From NCBI GenBank assembly GCA_025355005.1, contig JANXLV010000338.1, positions 1 to 64,000 of the forward strand: a DNA stretch of 64,000 nucleotides, given 5' to 3'. This document shows, in pieces, positions 25,791 to 34,791 of the stretch (position 1 is its first letter; each line of letters begins with the position of its first letter). The translations under genes and the position numbers were made by a program. Below the pieces are notes generated by a model. It was given only the letters and a program-made list of their open reading frames with translations. It was not told where the DNA came from and made no database searches. Source of the DNA: Myxococcales bacterium (GTDB lineage Bacteria > Myxococcota_A > Polyangia > Polyangiales > Polyangiaceae).

Positions 25791-27254
25791 CTATGGTTCG
25801 AGCCGGTAGAACGGCATGCAGGCGTGCTTGCGATCCAGGCGCACCGGTCGGCACACGACTGACCCATGCGGTAGCGCGGCGCCCGGCCCTCCGAGCGACA
25901 CCTCGCCCGTGACGTACGCAACGGTCGGCAGACGCCGCATGGCGCCCAGCGCCAGATGTACGTCGCCCAGATTCTCCGCATAGCCTCCGGGGATATTCGC
26001 CATGATCGCGAACCGCGCCGAGTCGCCTCCGAAGATCGCCACGGCCCCCGCGGACAAACCCGGCTCCTCATGCGCACGATCCACGAGCTGCGCGCCGAGC
26101 GGTGGATGCGCCGTTCTGTCGAGAGCGTCGTTCGCTCCGCGCGCCGCCAGCATGAGCGCGAAGACCAGCGCCGCGAGCGACGGTAGGTTCGCAAGCTTGC
26201 CGGACAGGCGCGGCCACGGCGTCGCGAGCGCAACACCCGTCGCCACGGAGCCCGCGTACACGATGGGCACGACGTGGCGCGGCGACTCGATCACGTTCTG
26301 GAACAAGGTCACGAACACCGCATACGCGAGCAGCGAGATCGGGATCGCGGTCCTTGGCGATAGAGCTCCGTTTGCCCACAGCGACACGAAGCGCGCGAAG
26401 CCGAGTGCCGCGACGACGGAGAGCACGACGCCGAGGCCGGTGCCATCCAACCCGAGGCCGTCAGCCGTCAGATCGCGCGCGAGCGCGGCGAGGTGCCCAC
26501 CCACGTCACCGTCCTGTAGCAGTGTGCGCCCGAAGCGGTGCGCGTGCCCTTCCCCGTGCGCCGCGAAGAGCGCCGCAAGCTTGCGCGGGCCCACGAACAG
26601 CGCGAGAGGGATCGCCCACACGAGCACGCCGACGCCCAGGCTCACGAGAGCCCGGATGCGCGCGCGATTGGCCACGAGCGCTAGCAGTCCGAGGTAGAGC
26701 GGCCACCACGACAGTCGCACCCCCAGCGCGAGGCCACACGAGAGCCCGACAGAGAGCCCAGCGCGAAGCGGGGCTCCGCGATCCGGCCCCATGTCCCCGC
26801 TCTCCCCGCTCTCCCCGGGCTCCCCGGGCTCCGCCAGCGCGACGTGCAGCGCACCGAGCAAGAACGCGAGGCCGAGCGCCTCCGTGCCGACCTGCGACGA
26901 CGCGCGCAGAACGAGCGAGCCGACCGCGCCAGAACATGCGCCAGAGAGGGCAGGGAGCCGGCCAACGCGCGGGGCCAGCATCTGAAAGGTGTAGTATGCA
27001 CACAGTGCGCCGGAGGCCGCGGAGACCACGGCTCCCGCCAGCGCAGCGTCCCGCACGACCAGCGCAACGAGCCGGAGCAGCGCGACGTACACGGGGTAGC
27101 CGGGCGGGTGAGGGGAGAACGCGGCAAGATCGAACGTCTTCACGGACGAGACGAAGCCGAGCCCATCCCAGTCCTCCGCGATGGGCGCCCGCACGAGGAG
27201 CAGGAGGGCAAGGACGGCAAGAGCCAGCGCTGCCCCTGCTCTCCGATGGCTCAA
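25791..27254 (-). CDS. Polytopic membrane protein, DUF2723/GT-C-like
   Basis: 487 aa with about ten hydrophobic segments. The first loop has WDGLGFVSSVKTFDL and FSPHPPGYPVYVALLR; the PPGYP-Y phrase is typical of DUF2723 and related GT-C proteins that act on lipid-linked sugars. A hydrophilic insert of Gly-Glu-Pro/Ser repeats (about residues 142-160, from 9-bp DNA repeats near 26800) breaks the membrane run. The C-terminal ~90 residues are soluble and end MPFYRLEP. The enzyme activity is not demonstrable from the sequence. The GNAT gene ends 18 bp upstream on the same strand. Confidence 0.68.
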   Translation of the reverse strand: MSHRRAGAALALAVLALLLLVRAPIAEDWDGLGFVSSVKTFDLAAFSPHPPGYPVYVALLRLVALVVRDAALAGAVVSAASGALCAYYTFQMLAPRVGRLPALSGACSGAVGSLVLRASSQVGTEALGLAFLLGALHVALAEPGEPGESGESGDMGPDRGAPLRAGLSVGLSCGLALGVRLSWWPLYLGLLALVANRARIRALVSLGVGVLVWAIPLALFVGPRKLAALFAAHGEGHAHRFGRTLLQDGDVGGHLAALARDLTADGLGLDGTGLGVVLSVVAALGFARFVSLWANGALSPRTAIPISLLAYAVFVTLFQNVIESPRHVVPIVYAGSVATGVALATPWPRLSGKLANLPSLAALVFALMLAARGANDALDRTAHPPLGAQLVDRAHEEPGLSAGAVAIFGGDSARFAIMANIPGGYAENLGDVHLALGAMRRLPTVAYVTGEVSLGGPGAALPHGSVVCRPVRLDRKHACMPFYRLEP

Positions 27255-27272
27255 GTCCGGCTCACGTGTGGC

Positions 27273-27830
27273 TCACGTGCGCCGCTCGAACACGCTGACC
27301 TCGCCGAGCGCCTCGTGCTCTTCGGTGCCGGCGCACGTGAATCCGGATTTCTCCAGCACGCGGATGCTGGCGCGATGCCACGGCGGCGTGGTCGCGCGGA
27401 CGATGCGGACGCCAGGCTGCGCGAGCGCCCAGTCCACGGAGGCCCGCGTCCCTTCCGTCGCGATGCCGAGACCCTGCGACTCTGCCTCCACGCCGTAGCC
27501 GACCTCGGCGACGCCATCCTCACCCGGTTGGCCGTGGAAGATCACGCTGCCGATGATCCTGCGCGGGCCCTCGCGCATGATCATGAGGCGGTCACCCCAG
27601 AGGCGCACGTCCGGGTTTTCGCGGATGCGATCGAGCGACGCGCTGAACGCCCGCTCGACCAGCGCGCGGCCCGGCCAGGCCTCGGGCACGCTCGCCTCCA
27701 CCGCGCGCTCGACCATTGCGCGATCACCCGTGAACACCGCCTCGACGATCTCGAGCGTGATCGGCACCAGCGTGAGCCTCGGCGTGAGGAGCGCGGAATC
27801 AGGCACGGGCCCATCGTATCCCCAGTCCAA
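27273..27830 (-). CDS. GNAT family N-acetyltransferase (RimJ/RimL-like)
   Basis: 185 aa. It starts with the typical RimL-type phrase LLTPRLTLVPIT, has RRIIGSVIFHG and EVGYGVEAESQGLGIATEG, the acetyl-CoA pyrophosphate-binding loop (Q-G-x-G-x-A), and ends SIRVLEKSGFTCAGT. RimJ/RimL relatives acetylate protein N-termini or small molecules; the acceptor here is unknown. It is upstream of, and probably co-transcribed with, the GT-C-like gene. It is divergent from marR, with the marR promoter in the gap. Confidence 0.88.
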   Translation of the reverse strand: MDWGYDGPVPDSALLTPRLTLVPITLEIVEAVFTGDRAMVERAVEASVPEAWPGRALVERAFSASLDRIRENPDVRLWGDRLMIMREGPRRIIGSVIFHGQPGEDGVAEVGYGVEAESQGLGIATEGTRASVDWALAQPGVRIVRATTPPWHRASIRVLEKSGFTCAGTEEHEALGEVSVFERRT

Positions 27831-27861
27831 CCGACTTCCAGCGCCCGAAGTGAGAGCCCAG

Positions 27862-27890
27862 TTGACGCACCGCGCGGCGTGCTCTAGAAA
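27862..27890 (+). promoter_or_regulatory. Sigma-70-type promoter of marR operon
   Basis: TTGACG (27862-27867), a 17-bp spacer and TAGAAA (27885-27890) match the housekeeping consensus at five and four of six positions with ideal spacing. Transcription should begin about 27896-27899, immediately before or inside the palindrome at 27895. Confidence 0.7.
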
Positions 27891-27894
27891 TTAC

Positions 27895-27906
27895 TTCGCA
27901 TGCGAA
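27895..27906. promoter_or_regulatory. Perfect 12-bp palindrome, probable MarR operator
   Basis: TTCGCATGCGAA lies 4 bp after the -10 box and would overlap the transcription start. Autoregulation through a palindrome at this place is usual for MarR proteins, and the regulated gene is marR itself. It also contains the first possible ATG (27900), which argues against that codon being the translation start. Confidence 0.65.
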
Positions 27907-27968
27907 ACATTGCGACGGCAAAGACCCAGCGCGGCCCGAGCGCGACCGCATCCGAAGGGAGAAGCACC

Positions 27969-28439
27969 TTGCCCCTAGAGCCCGAGCTCCGCGACGACGT
28001 CGGTCAGATCATCGAGACCATCATCTACCTCTACACGGAGAGCCGCCGCATCACGAAGGAGCTCGCCAAGCGCGCGCAGCTCACGGGGCCGCAGCTCACG
28101 GTAGTGAAGATCCTCGAGACCATCGGCGAGCTCTCGCTCACCGAGCTGTCCGAGAAGATCCGCGCGCAGAACAGCACCGTCACCGGCATCATCGATCGCA
28201 TGGAGCGCGAGGACCTGGTGGTGCGCGAGCGCAGCACGGAAGACCGCCGCGTGGTGAAGATCCGCCTCACACCGAAGGGCCTGGACCTGGCGCGCGACGT
28301 CCCCGTCGAGCCCATGGTCATCTTCCGCAGCGCCCTCGAGGCGCTCAGCAAGGACGAGATGCAGGACCTCCTCAAGATTCTTCTCAAGGTGTCGCGAAAG
28401 GTCAAATCGATCGTACGCAAGGAAGTGAGTCAGCCATGA
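27969..28439 (+). CDS. MarR-family transcriptional regulator
   Basis: About 156 aa from the TTG at 27969, which has GGGAGA a few bases upstream. An ATG at 27900 in the same frame would give 179 aa but would leave almost no leader and no ribosome site, so I prefer the TTG. The winged-helix reads LTGPQLTVVKILETIGELSL, LSEKIRAQNSTVTGIIDRME (recognition helix) and the wing REDLVVRERSTEDRRVVKI. MarR proteins usually bind a small acid or CoA-linked ligand and release DNA. Its stop overlaps the next gene's start (ATGA), so it is coupled to the catabolic genes it probably controls. Confidence 0.9.
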   Translation: MPLEPELRDDVGQIIETIIYLYTESRRITKELAKRAQLTGPQLTVVKILETIGELSLTELSEKIRAQNSTVTGIIDRMEREDLVVRERSTEDRRVVKIRLTPKGLDLARDVPVEPMVIFRSALEALSKDEMQDLLKILLKVSRKVKSIVRKEVSQP

Positions 28440-29395
28440 GCGAAGAGAACAAGCCGAATCCCAGCGCCCAGGACGCCCGTCGCGATCCCGACCTCTGCGT
28501 CATCACCTGCGCCGTCACTGGCGTGCTCGCCAACCGCAAGCAGTGTCCGGGAATCCCGTACACACCCGTAGAGATCGGCGAGGAGGCGAAGCGCGCCTAC
28601 GACGCGGGCGCGAGCGTGCTCCACATCCATGCGCGCCAGGACGACGGCACGCCCACCTTCGCGCCGGCGACGTTCGCGAAGATCAAGGAAGAGATCCAGA
28701 AGCGCTGCCCGATCATCCTGAACTTCTCCACGGGCACCATCCTCGAAGACGTCACGGAGCAGTGCACGTACATCAAGGAGTGCCGCCCGGCGATCGCCGC
28801 GCTCAACATGGGCACGATGAACTATTCGAAGTACTCCGAGACCCGGAAGAACTTCGTCTTCGACATGGTGTTCCCGAACACGTACGGGAAGATCATCAAG
28901 ATGCTCGAGGCCATGAACGAGGCCGGCGTGAAGCCAGAGCTCGAGTGCTTCGACACCGGACACACGCACGGCATCTGGCCGCTGCTCGACATGGGCATTC
29001 TGAAGAAGCCGCTGCAGTTCTCGTTCATCATGAACGTGCTCGGCGGCATTCCCCCGCACGTCGAGAGCCTGCAGCTACAGACGAAGATCATGCCTCCCGG
29101 CAGTGAATGGGAGGTCATCGGCATCTCGAAGTGCGGCTGGCGCATGATCGCCTCCGCGCTGGTGCTGGGCGGCAACATCCGTGCGGGCCTGGAGGACAAC
29201 CTCTACCTGCCCGACGGAAAAATGGCGCGCGGCAACGGCGACCTCATCGACGTGTGTGCACGCCTCGTACGCGATACCGGCCGCAAGGTCGCCACCGTCG
29301 ACGAGGCCCGCAAGATCCTCAGTCTGGACCAGTTCCAGCCCGCAGATGCAGAGGGCAAGGCCCAGGCCGCGCCTGCCGCGCAACCCACGAACTGA
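28436..29395 (+). CDS. Beta-keto acid cleavage enzyme (BKACE, DUF849)
   Basis: 319 aa. BKACE enzymes use zinc to react a beta-keto acid with acetyl-CoA, giving acetoacetate and a new CoA thioester; 3-keto-5-aminohexanoate (Kce) is the classical substrate. Family marks are the N-terminal VITCAVTGVLANRKQCPGIP, the metal-site phrase VLHIHAR, CFDTGHTHGIWPL, and GGNIRAGLEDNLYLPDG near the end. The C-terminus has a Gln/Ala-rich tail of ~20 residues. Translation is coupled to marR by a 4-bp overlap, and enoyl-CoA hydratase follows 9 bp later. The side chain accepted cannot be read. Confidence 0.9.
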   Translation: MSEENKPNPSAQDARRDPDLCVITCAVTGVLANRKQCPGIPYTPVEIGEEAKRAYDAGASVLHIHARQDDGTPTFAPATFAKIKEEIQKRCPIILNFSTGTILEDVTEQCTYIKECRPAIAALNMGTMNYSKYSETRKNFVFDMVFPNTYGKIIKMLEAMNEAGVKPELECFDTGHTHGIWPLLDMGILKKPLQFSFIMNVLGGIPPHVESLQLQTKIMPPGSEWEVIGISKCGWRMIASALVLGGNIRAGLEDNLYLPDGKMARGNGDLIDVCARLVRDTGRKVATVDEARKILSLDQFQPADAEGKAQAAPAAQPTN

Positions 29396-29404
29396 GAAGC
29401 GCCG

Positions 29405-30193
29405 ATGACCGCACGCGCATACTCGAAGATCAAGGTCGCAAGCCACGAGACCGTCCACACGATCACGCTGCACAACCCGGCGCGCAAGAACGCGATCGGG
29501 CCGCAGATGATAAGCGAGCTTCTATTTGCGCTCGCGGACGCGCACGAGGACGCAGCGGTGCGCTCGATCATCCTCACCGGGGAAGGCCATGCGTTCTGCG
29601 CCGGTGGGGACTTCGCGCAGATGACCTCTGGCGCGGACTCGGAGGAGCTTCCGCCCAGCGGTGACTACACGGATCTCATGCTCGCGATGGTGCGGTCGGA
29701 GAAGCCCATCATCGCGCGCGTGAACGGCGTCGCCATGGGCGGCGGCCTCGGGCTCGTCGCCGCGAGCACGTTTGCGGTCGCCCAGAGCGACGCTGTCCTC
29801 GGCACGCCCGAGATCAACGTGGGCCTCTTCCCGATGATGATCATGGCGGTGCTGGGGCGCGTGGTCCCGAAGCGTCGCCTGCTGGAGATGATGCTCTTCG
29901 GCGAAAAGATGTCGGCGGAGGACGCGCTCGCGGCGGGTCTCTTGAACAAGGTCGTTTCCGCGGAGTCGCTGGATGCGGTCATCCACGCCGACTACTGCGC
30001 GAAGATCGCGAAGAAGAGCCCCGCGATCATCGGCCTCGGGCTTCGGGCATTCGCGAAGCAAGCCGATCTGTCGCTCGAAGCGGCCTTGCCGCTCCTTCGA
30101 ACCGAGCTCGGAAACTGCCTCGCAACGGACGACGCACGCGAAGGTCTCATGGCGTTCCTCGAGAAGCGCCAGCCTCACTGGAAAGGGAAGTAG
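29405..30193 (+). CDS. Enoyl-CoA hydratase/isomerase family protein
   Basis: 262 aa crotonase-fold protein. The CoA-binding/oxyanion segments are clear: EGHAFCAGGDFAQM and VNGVAMGGGLGLVAAS, followed by FAVAQSDAVLGTPEINVGLFP. The acidic residues of the hydratase pair are partly visible (the E in TPEINVGL). The substrate is unknown. It lies 9 bp after the BKACE gene and 6 bp before the carboxyltransferase gene, in an operon whose logic is acyl-CoA breakdown or interconversion. Confidence 0.9.
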   Translation: MTARAYSKIKVASHETVHTITLHNPARKNAIGPQMISELLFALADAHEDAAVRSIILTGEGHAFCAGGDFAQMTSGADSEELPPSGDYTDLMLAMVRSEKPIIARVNGVAMGGGLGLVAASTFAVAQSDAVLGTPEINVGLFPMMIMAVLGRVVPKRRLLEMMLFGEKMSAEDALAAGLLNKVVSAESLDAVIHADYCAKIAKKSPAIIGLGLRAFAKQADLSLEAALPLLRTELGNCLATDDAREGLMAFLEKRQPHWKGK

Positions 30194-30199
30194 AAGCCC

Positions 30200-31771
30200 A
30201 TGCCGAACATGAGAGAGCTCGTCAAAGACCTCGAGGCGCGCCAGAAGAAGGTGCGCGAGATGGGCGGCCCGGACAAGGTCGAGAAGCAGCACGCCCGCGG
30301 CAAGCTGACTGCGCGCGAGCGCTTCGCGAAGTTCTTCGACGACGGCGTCTTCTTCGAGATCGGCCTGCACGGCACGCAAATGGGAATGTCCGCGGGCGCC
30401 GGCGGCGACGACAAGCCGGCCGCGGACGGCGTGATCACGGGCTTCGGCAAGGTCGACGGTCGCATGGTCTGCTCCGCCGCATACGACTTCACCGTGAAGG
30501 GCGGCAGCATCGGTCAGACTGGCGAAGAGAAGGTCACGCGCCTTCGTCAGATGGCGCTGCGCGGTCGCTGGCCCATCACGTGGTTCATCGACTCGGGTGG
30601 CGCACGCATCGATCCCGGCTCGTCACACCCGGACATGCTCTCGATGTTCGCGGGCTCCGGACACCTGTTCCGCGAGCAGGTCACGATGAGCGGCGTCGTG
30701 CCGCAGGTCGCTGCGATGGTCGGCCCCGGCGCGGCCGGCACCGCATACATTCCTGGTCTCGCCGACTACGTGCCCATGGTGAAGAACGTGGGCTCGCTCG
30801 CGCTCGGCGGCCCTGCGCTGGTGAAGGCCGTCACGGGCCAGGAGATCGGTGAGCAAGAGCTCGGCGGCTCCAAGGTCCATTCGGAGACGTCCGGCGTCGG
30901 CGATGGCGAGTTCGAGACGGATGACGCGTGCATCCAGGCCGTGAAGAAATACCTCTCGTACTTCCCGTCCAACTGCGACGAGCTCCCGCCGGATCTCCCC
31001 GTCACCGATCCGATCGATCGCCGCGAGGACCTGCTGCTCGACCTCCTGCCCGAGACCACGCGCAAGCCGTACGACATGTACAAGCTCATTCGCGCAGTCG
31101 TAGATCATGGCGACCTGCTCGACATCAAGCCCAAGTTCGCGAAGAGCGTCATCACGTGCTTCGCGCGGATCGGCGGGAAATCCGTGGGGATCGTCGCCAA
31201 TCAGCCGAACTGGCTCGGCGGCATTCTCGACGTGGACTCCGCCGACAAGGCCGCGCGCTTCATCCAGGTGTGCGACGCGTTCAACGTGCCGCTCGTGTTC
31301 TTCCAGGACGTGCCGGGCTTCATGGTCGGCTCCAAGGTCGAGCACGCGGGCATCATCCGCCACGGCGCGAAGATGCTCCACGTGATGAGCGCCGCCACCG
31401 TGCCGAAGCTCACGGTCGTGGTGCGCAAGGCGTACGGCGCGGGCTACTACGTGATGTGCGGCCGCGCGTACGAGCCCGATCTCATCGTCGGCTGGCCCGG
31501 CTCCGAGATCAGCGTCATGGGAGCCGAAGGCATGGTCGGCATCGCCGCTAAGAAGCTCTTCCCCGGAGGCGACCCGCCGCCCGAGGTGAAGAAGGGCATC
31601 GTCGACATGATCCAGAAGAACATCGACGTCTACAAGGTGGCGGGCTGGGGCCTCATCGACGAGGTGATCGATCCGAGAGACACGCGCCGAGTCCTTGCGT
31701 GGGGCCTCGAGCTAGCGCGCCACAAGAAGGTCGAGAGACCCGAGAAGAAGCGCGGAATCATCCCGGTTTGA
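30200..31771 (+). CDS. Acyl-CoA carboxylase carboxyltransferase subunit
   Basis: 523 aa, the right size for PccB/MmdA-type subunits. It has the N-terminal KQHARGKLTARERFAKFFDDG, two crotonase-like halves, AMVGPGAAGTAYIPGLADYVP, the avidin-resistant phrase GGILDVDSADKAARFI, and PGFMVGSKVEHAGIIRHGAKML in the second acyl-CoA pocket. It transfers carboxyl from biotin to propionyl-, acetyl- or a related CoA. No biotin carboxylase or biotin carrier gene is next to it, so partners must be elsewhere. It ends the marR operon; a minus-strand kinase converges 4 bp away. Confidence 0.92.
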   Translation: MPNMRELVKDLEARQKKVREMGGPDKVEKQHARGKLTARERFAKFFDDGVFFEIGLHGTQMGMSAGAGGDDKPAADGVITGFGKVDGRMVCSAAYDFTVKGGSIGQTGEEKVTRLRQMALRGRWPITWFIDSGGARIDPGSSHPDMLSMFAGSGHLFREQVTMSGVVPQVAAMVGPGAAGTAYIPGLADYVPMVKNVGSLALGGPALVKAVTGQEIGEQELGGSKVHSETSGVGDGEFETDDACIQAVKKYLSYFPSNCDELPPDLPVTDPIDRREDLLLDLLPETTRKPYDMYKLIRAVVDHGDLLDIKPKFAKSVITCFARIGGKSVGIVANQPNWLGGILDVDSADKAARFIQVCDAFNVPLVFFQDVPGFMVGSKVEHAGIIRHGAKMLHVMSAATVPKLTVVVRKAYGAGYYVMCGRAYEPDLIVGWPGSEISVMGAEGMVGIAAKKLFPGGDPPPEVKKGIVDMIQKNIDVYKVAGWGLIDEVIDPRDTRRVLAWGLELARHKKVERPEKKRGIIPV

Positions 31772-31775
31772 TCAC

Positions 31776-34625
31776 TCAGCCGGCCGCTAGTCTCATGCTC
31801 GCTCTCGCGGCTGGCGTGTCGGTCACGATCACCACGGGCCGGCCCTTGTAGGGTCCCGCCTCCGATCTCCGGATCGACAGTTCCATGTTCTCGTGATGAA
31901 TGAGCGATGCCACTGCGCGATCCGACGCCAGCGAAGCGGACAGCACGATCCCCGCGGGCGGCGCATCCAGCAGCAGCGATGAGCCTCGGTGCAACGTCTG
32001 CCCGAAGTACTCCGCCTTGTCACCGCGGGTCAGCGCCACGCACTTGCCCTCGTGACACGCGATCTGGATCTTGGCTCCCAGCCCCGCGGCGCGCACCGCA
32101 CGCGCGAGTGAGATCGCCGCCCGGGTCGCCCGTGTCCCCGACGGGAACGCCGCCACGATGAGGTCGAGCGACGCGGGGACCAGAGAGCCCTCCTCCTCTG
32201 CGACGGCCTTCTGCACGGCCTCGTCCAGGCGTGTGAACGCCTCGACCGCGCGCATGTCGCTGAGCTCCTGATACATCGCGTCGCGCCCACTCATGCTGGC
32301 GAACAGGAACGCCATGCGGCTCACCGAGAGGTGCTGCCCATACGCGAGCAGGTCGCCCGCGAACAGCTCGCGGAACGTTGGATGCGTCATGGCGGACGAA
32401 GCGGGTACGCCGTCCTCGCGCGCGCCCGGGATCTCGAGTCGCATGGTCTGCTCGTACTCCGAGTCGTTCACCAGGGTGAGGGTGAGGTGACCGGCGCGCA
32501 CGATGCTGGGCCGGCCTTCGACGCGCTCACCGATGATCACGAGCGCGCTCGACTCGTAGCCGGCAGCGCTCGCCGTCAGCTCCCAGCCGGATGCCACCGT
32601 GGTTCCCGTCACGCGATACGTGCCACGCGGCACCTCGATCTGAATGGTGCGCATCTCGCCGGGGTACAGGATCTGCTGGCAGAGGACGTGAGGCCGGAGC
32701 GCTGGCGCGCCGGCGCAATAGGTCTCCTTGTGCGTGGGCCGAACGCGCGGGTGCGGGCGGAAGACCAGCTCCACGGACTCTGCGAGATCGCGCTCGTACG
32801 AGCTCGAGCACGCCTTGCAGTGTCCCACGCTCGTCAGGTGCTCGAGCGTGGTGACCGAGTCGTGCGCGAGCAGGCACTTTGGACAGATAGTGTCCCACGA
32901 CGGCTCGAGAAGACCCGCGCCGGCTGCGTGCAGGCAGAGGTCGAGCATCTCGTGACGGTTCTCGTGCCATGCATCCGCGAGCTCGAATGGACGGATGCGC
33001 GCGAGCGCCTGTGCGGGGGCCGCGAGCAGGTGCTCCGCGAGGCGCAATCCGAGAGCCTCCTTCGCGCCGAGCTCCCGCGCGATGCGCAGGAGCGCGTCCG
33101 TGAGGTGGCGGCGATCCTCGTCCTTCGGCACGTGCGGGGCCTCGAACGGATCCTCGTCCTTGCCGCTCTGCAGTACGGTATCCAGGTGACGGTAGCTGCG
33201 ATCGATGCCGCGCGCCGCCTTCTGGTTGATCTCCAGGAATGCAGCGACCTGCCCGAGGATGCCACGGGGAAGGATCCAGATCTCGTGCGTGAGCAGCGTG
33301 CCGCCACCGCTCTCCTCAGGCGCTTGCTCGAGCGTGACACGGTTCCACAGCGCAGAAATGGGGCCGCTGCGGTACCAGCGGAACACGCTGTGCTCCTTGT
33401 TCTTCACCCACTCGAACGGAAACTCTTGCCACTCGATCGCCATGCCGAGCGCGCTCATGCGTCCGGTGCGCTCCGTCGACCCCTCTGCCTTCTCCGTGTC
33501 GGTGAAGTCTACGGGCGACAGGCCGAACGCGCGGTTCAGGCGGTCCGTGTTCGATACGTAAGGCCATAGTTTCTCGGGGGGAGTCTTCAGCGTCCACTTC
33601 CAGATGAAGTGCTTCGTCGCGTCCTCGCGCTTCGGGCGGTCCGGCGGCGGCGCGGAGCTCTTCGCGCGCGGCACCCAGCCAGACGAGCGCGGGGCGACTC
33701 CGTCGAGCGAGCGACCTTCGATCACTGCAGACAGCGCCTCGTGGAGCGCGCGACCGTTGGGGAAGCGCTTCTCCATCTCCTTCTCGAGGCAGCGAAGGAT
33801 GATCTCCTCGACGTCCGGATGGACGTCCGGGTTCTTCTTGCGCGGTGGCACGGGCGCTTCCGTTGCGACCGCGAGCAGCAGCTCGTTCACGGTGGGGCGC
33901 ACGAACGGCCGCACGCCCACGAGGAGCTCGTAGAGCATGACGCCGATCGCGTAGACGTCGGTCTGCGGGCCGACCTTCGCACCCGTGATCTGCTCGGGCG
34001 CCATGTAAGGAGGCGAGCCCGCCATCAGCCCCGCGAAGAGGTCCTCACCGGACCGCGTGTTCACCGCGATGCCGAAGTCCAGCACGCGCGCGCGCCCGCT
34101 CGAGTCCACGATCACGTTGCGGGGCTTGAGATCGCGATGGATGATGCCGTTCGCGTGAGCGGCACCGGCTGCGCGCGCGATGTCCGCGGCGATACCCAGC
34201 GCACGAGGCGGTGTCAGCGAGCCGTCTGCGACGAGCGCGGCGAGGTCGGTGCCCTCCACCAGGTCCATCGCGTAGTACGGGCGACCTTCGAGCGTGAAGC
34301 CGACGTCGTGCACGCGGACGATGCCAGGGTCCTGGATCTTCGCGGCCAGGTGCGCCTCCGACCAGAGCTGCGCGACCTCTTCGTCGCTAGCCGTGGAGCC
34401 GTGGACCTTCAGTGCGACCGTGCGATCGAAGCGCTGCTCCGTGGCTTGCCAGACGACGCCCATTCCACCGCGTCCAAGGATGCGCGTGAGCTCGTACCCT
34501 GCGACGCGCGGTGCTGTCAGCGAATCGATTTGGGGGATCGGCGCGCTCGGGAGCGGCTGCGCTGACGGACTGGCAACAGTGACCACATCCTCGGTGGCGC
34601 GCGGGAGCTTCTGCGTGTGGTCCAT
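31776..34625 (-). CDS. Ser/Thr protein kinase with SRPBCC and degenerate adenylate-cyclase-like domains
   Basis: About 949 aa from the ATG at 34625; the longer frame to 34742 would cover the upstream terminator. The N-terminal kinase has LGRGGMGVVW, AVAL-K, HRDLKPRNVIVD, DFGIAV and a full catalytic set, to about residue 320. A SRPBCC/START-like domain follows (FIWKWTLKTPPEKLWPYVSN, HEIWILPRGILGQVAAFLE). A Cys-bearing zinc-like part (CPKCLLAH, CKACSSS) is next. The last ~190 residues resemble class III cyclases (EYFGQTLHRGSSLL), but the first metal Asp is Ser (FASMSG). No TM segment is obvious. It is probably a sensor kinase. Confidence 0.85.
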   Translation of the reverse strand: MDHTQKLPRATEDVVTVASPSAQPLPSAPIPQIDSLTAPRVAGYELTRILGRGGMGVVWQATEQRFDRTVALKVHGSTASDEEVAQLWSEAHLAAKIQDPGIVRVHDVGFTLEGRPYYAMDLVEGTDLAALVADGSLTPPRALGIAADIARAAGAAHANGIIHRDLKPRNVIVDSSGRARVLDFGIAVNTRSGEDLFAGLMAGSPPYMAPEQITGAKVGPQTDVYAIGVMLYELLVGVRPFVRPTVNELLLAVATEAPVPPRKKNPDVHPDVEEIILRCLEKEMEKRFPNGRALHEALSAVIEGRSLDGVAPRSSGWVPRAKSSAPPPDRPKREDATKHFIWKWTLKTPPEKLWPYVSNTDRLNRAFGLSPVDFTDTEKAEGSTERTGRMSALGMAIEWQEFPFEWVKNKEHSVFRWYRSGPISALWNRVTLEQAPEESGGGTLLTHEIWILPRGILGQVAAFLEINQKAARGIDRSYRHLDTVLQSGKDEDPFEAPHVPKDEDRRHLTDALLRIARELGAKEALGLRLAEHLLAAPAQALARIRPFELADAWHENRHEMLDLCLHAAGAGLLEPSWDTICPKCLLAHDSVTTLEHLTSVGHCKACSSSYERDLAESVELVFRPHPRVRPTHKETYCAGAPALRPHVLCQQILYPGEMRTIQIEVPRGTYRVTGTTVASGWELTASAAGYESSALVIIGERVEGRPSIVRAGHLTLTLVNDSEYEQTMRLEIPGAREDGVPASSAMTHPTFRELFAGDLLAYGQHLSVSRMAFLFASMSGRDAMYQELSDMRAVEAFTRLDEAVQKAVAEEEGSLVPASLDLIVAAFPSGTRATRAAISLARAVRAAGLGAKIQIACHEGKCVALTRGDKAEYFGQTLHRGSSLLLDAPPAGIVLSASLASDRAVASLIHHENMELSIRRSEAGPYKGRPVVIVTDTPAARASMRLAAG

Positions 34626-34724
34626 CGCCCTCCGGATGGATAGTAGCGCCGTTCCCGGCAATCGTGCCGAGCCAAAGCCACGCCCTCTCCAACCCACATA
34701 CGCGCCAGCACCTACATTGGTCGC

Positions 34725-34774
34725 ATCAAAAGAAACGGGCACGACTCACTCCCCTCGCGAGAGCGCGTGCCCGT
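34725..34774 (-). terminator. Rho-independent terminator downstream of the HARE-HTH gene
   Basis: On the minus strand, acgggcacg (34766-34774) pairs over nine bases with cgtgcccgt (34735-34743), with a 22-nt loop, and is followed by tttcttttga. It lies 17 bp after the stop of the gene at 34792. Confidence 0.65.
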
Positions 34775-34791
34775 ACGAATCCGCCCTAAAT

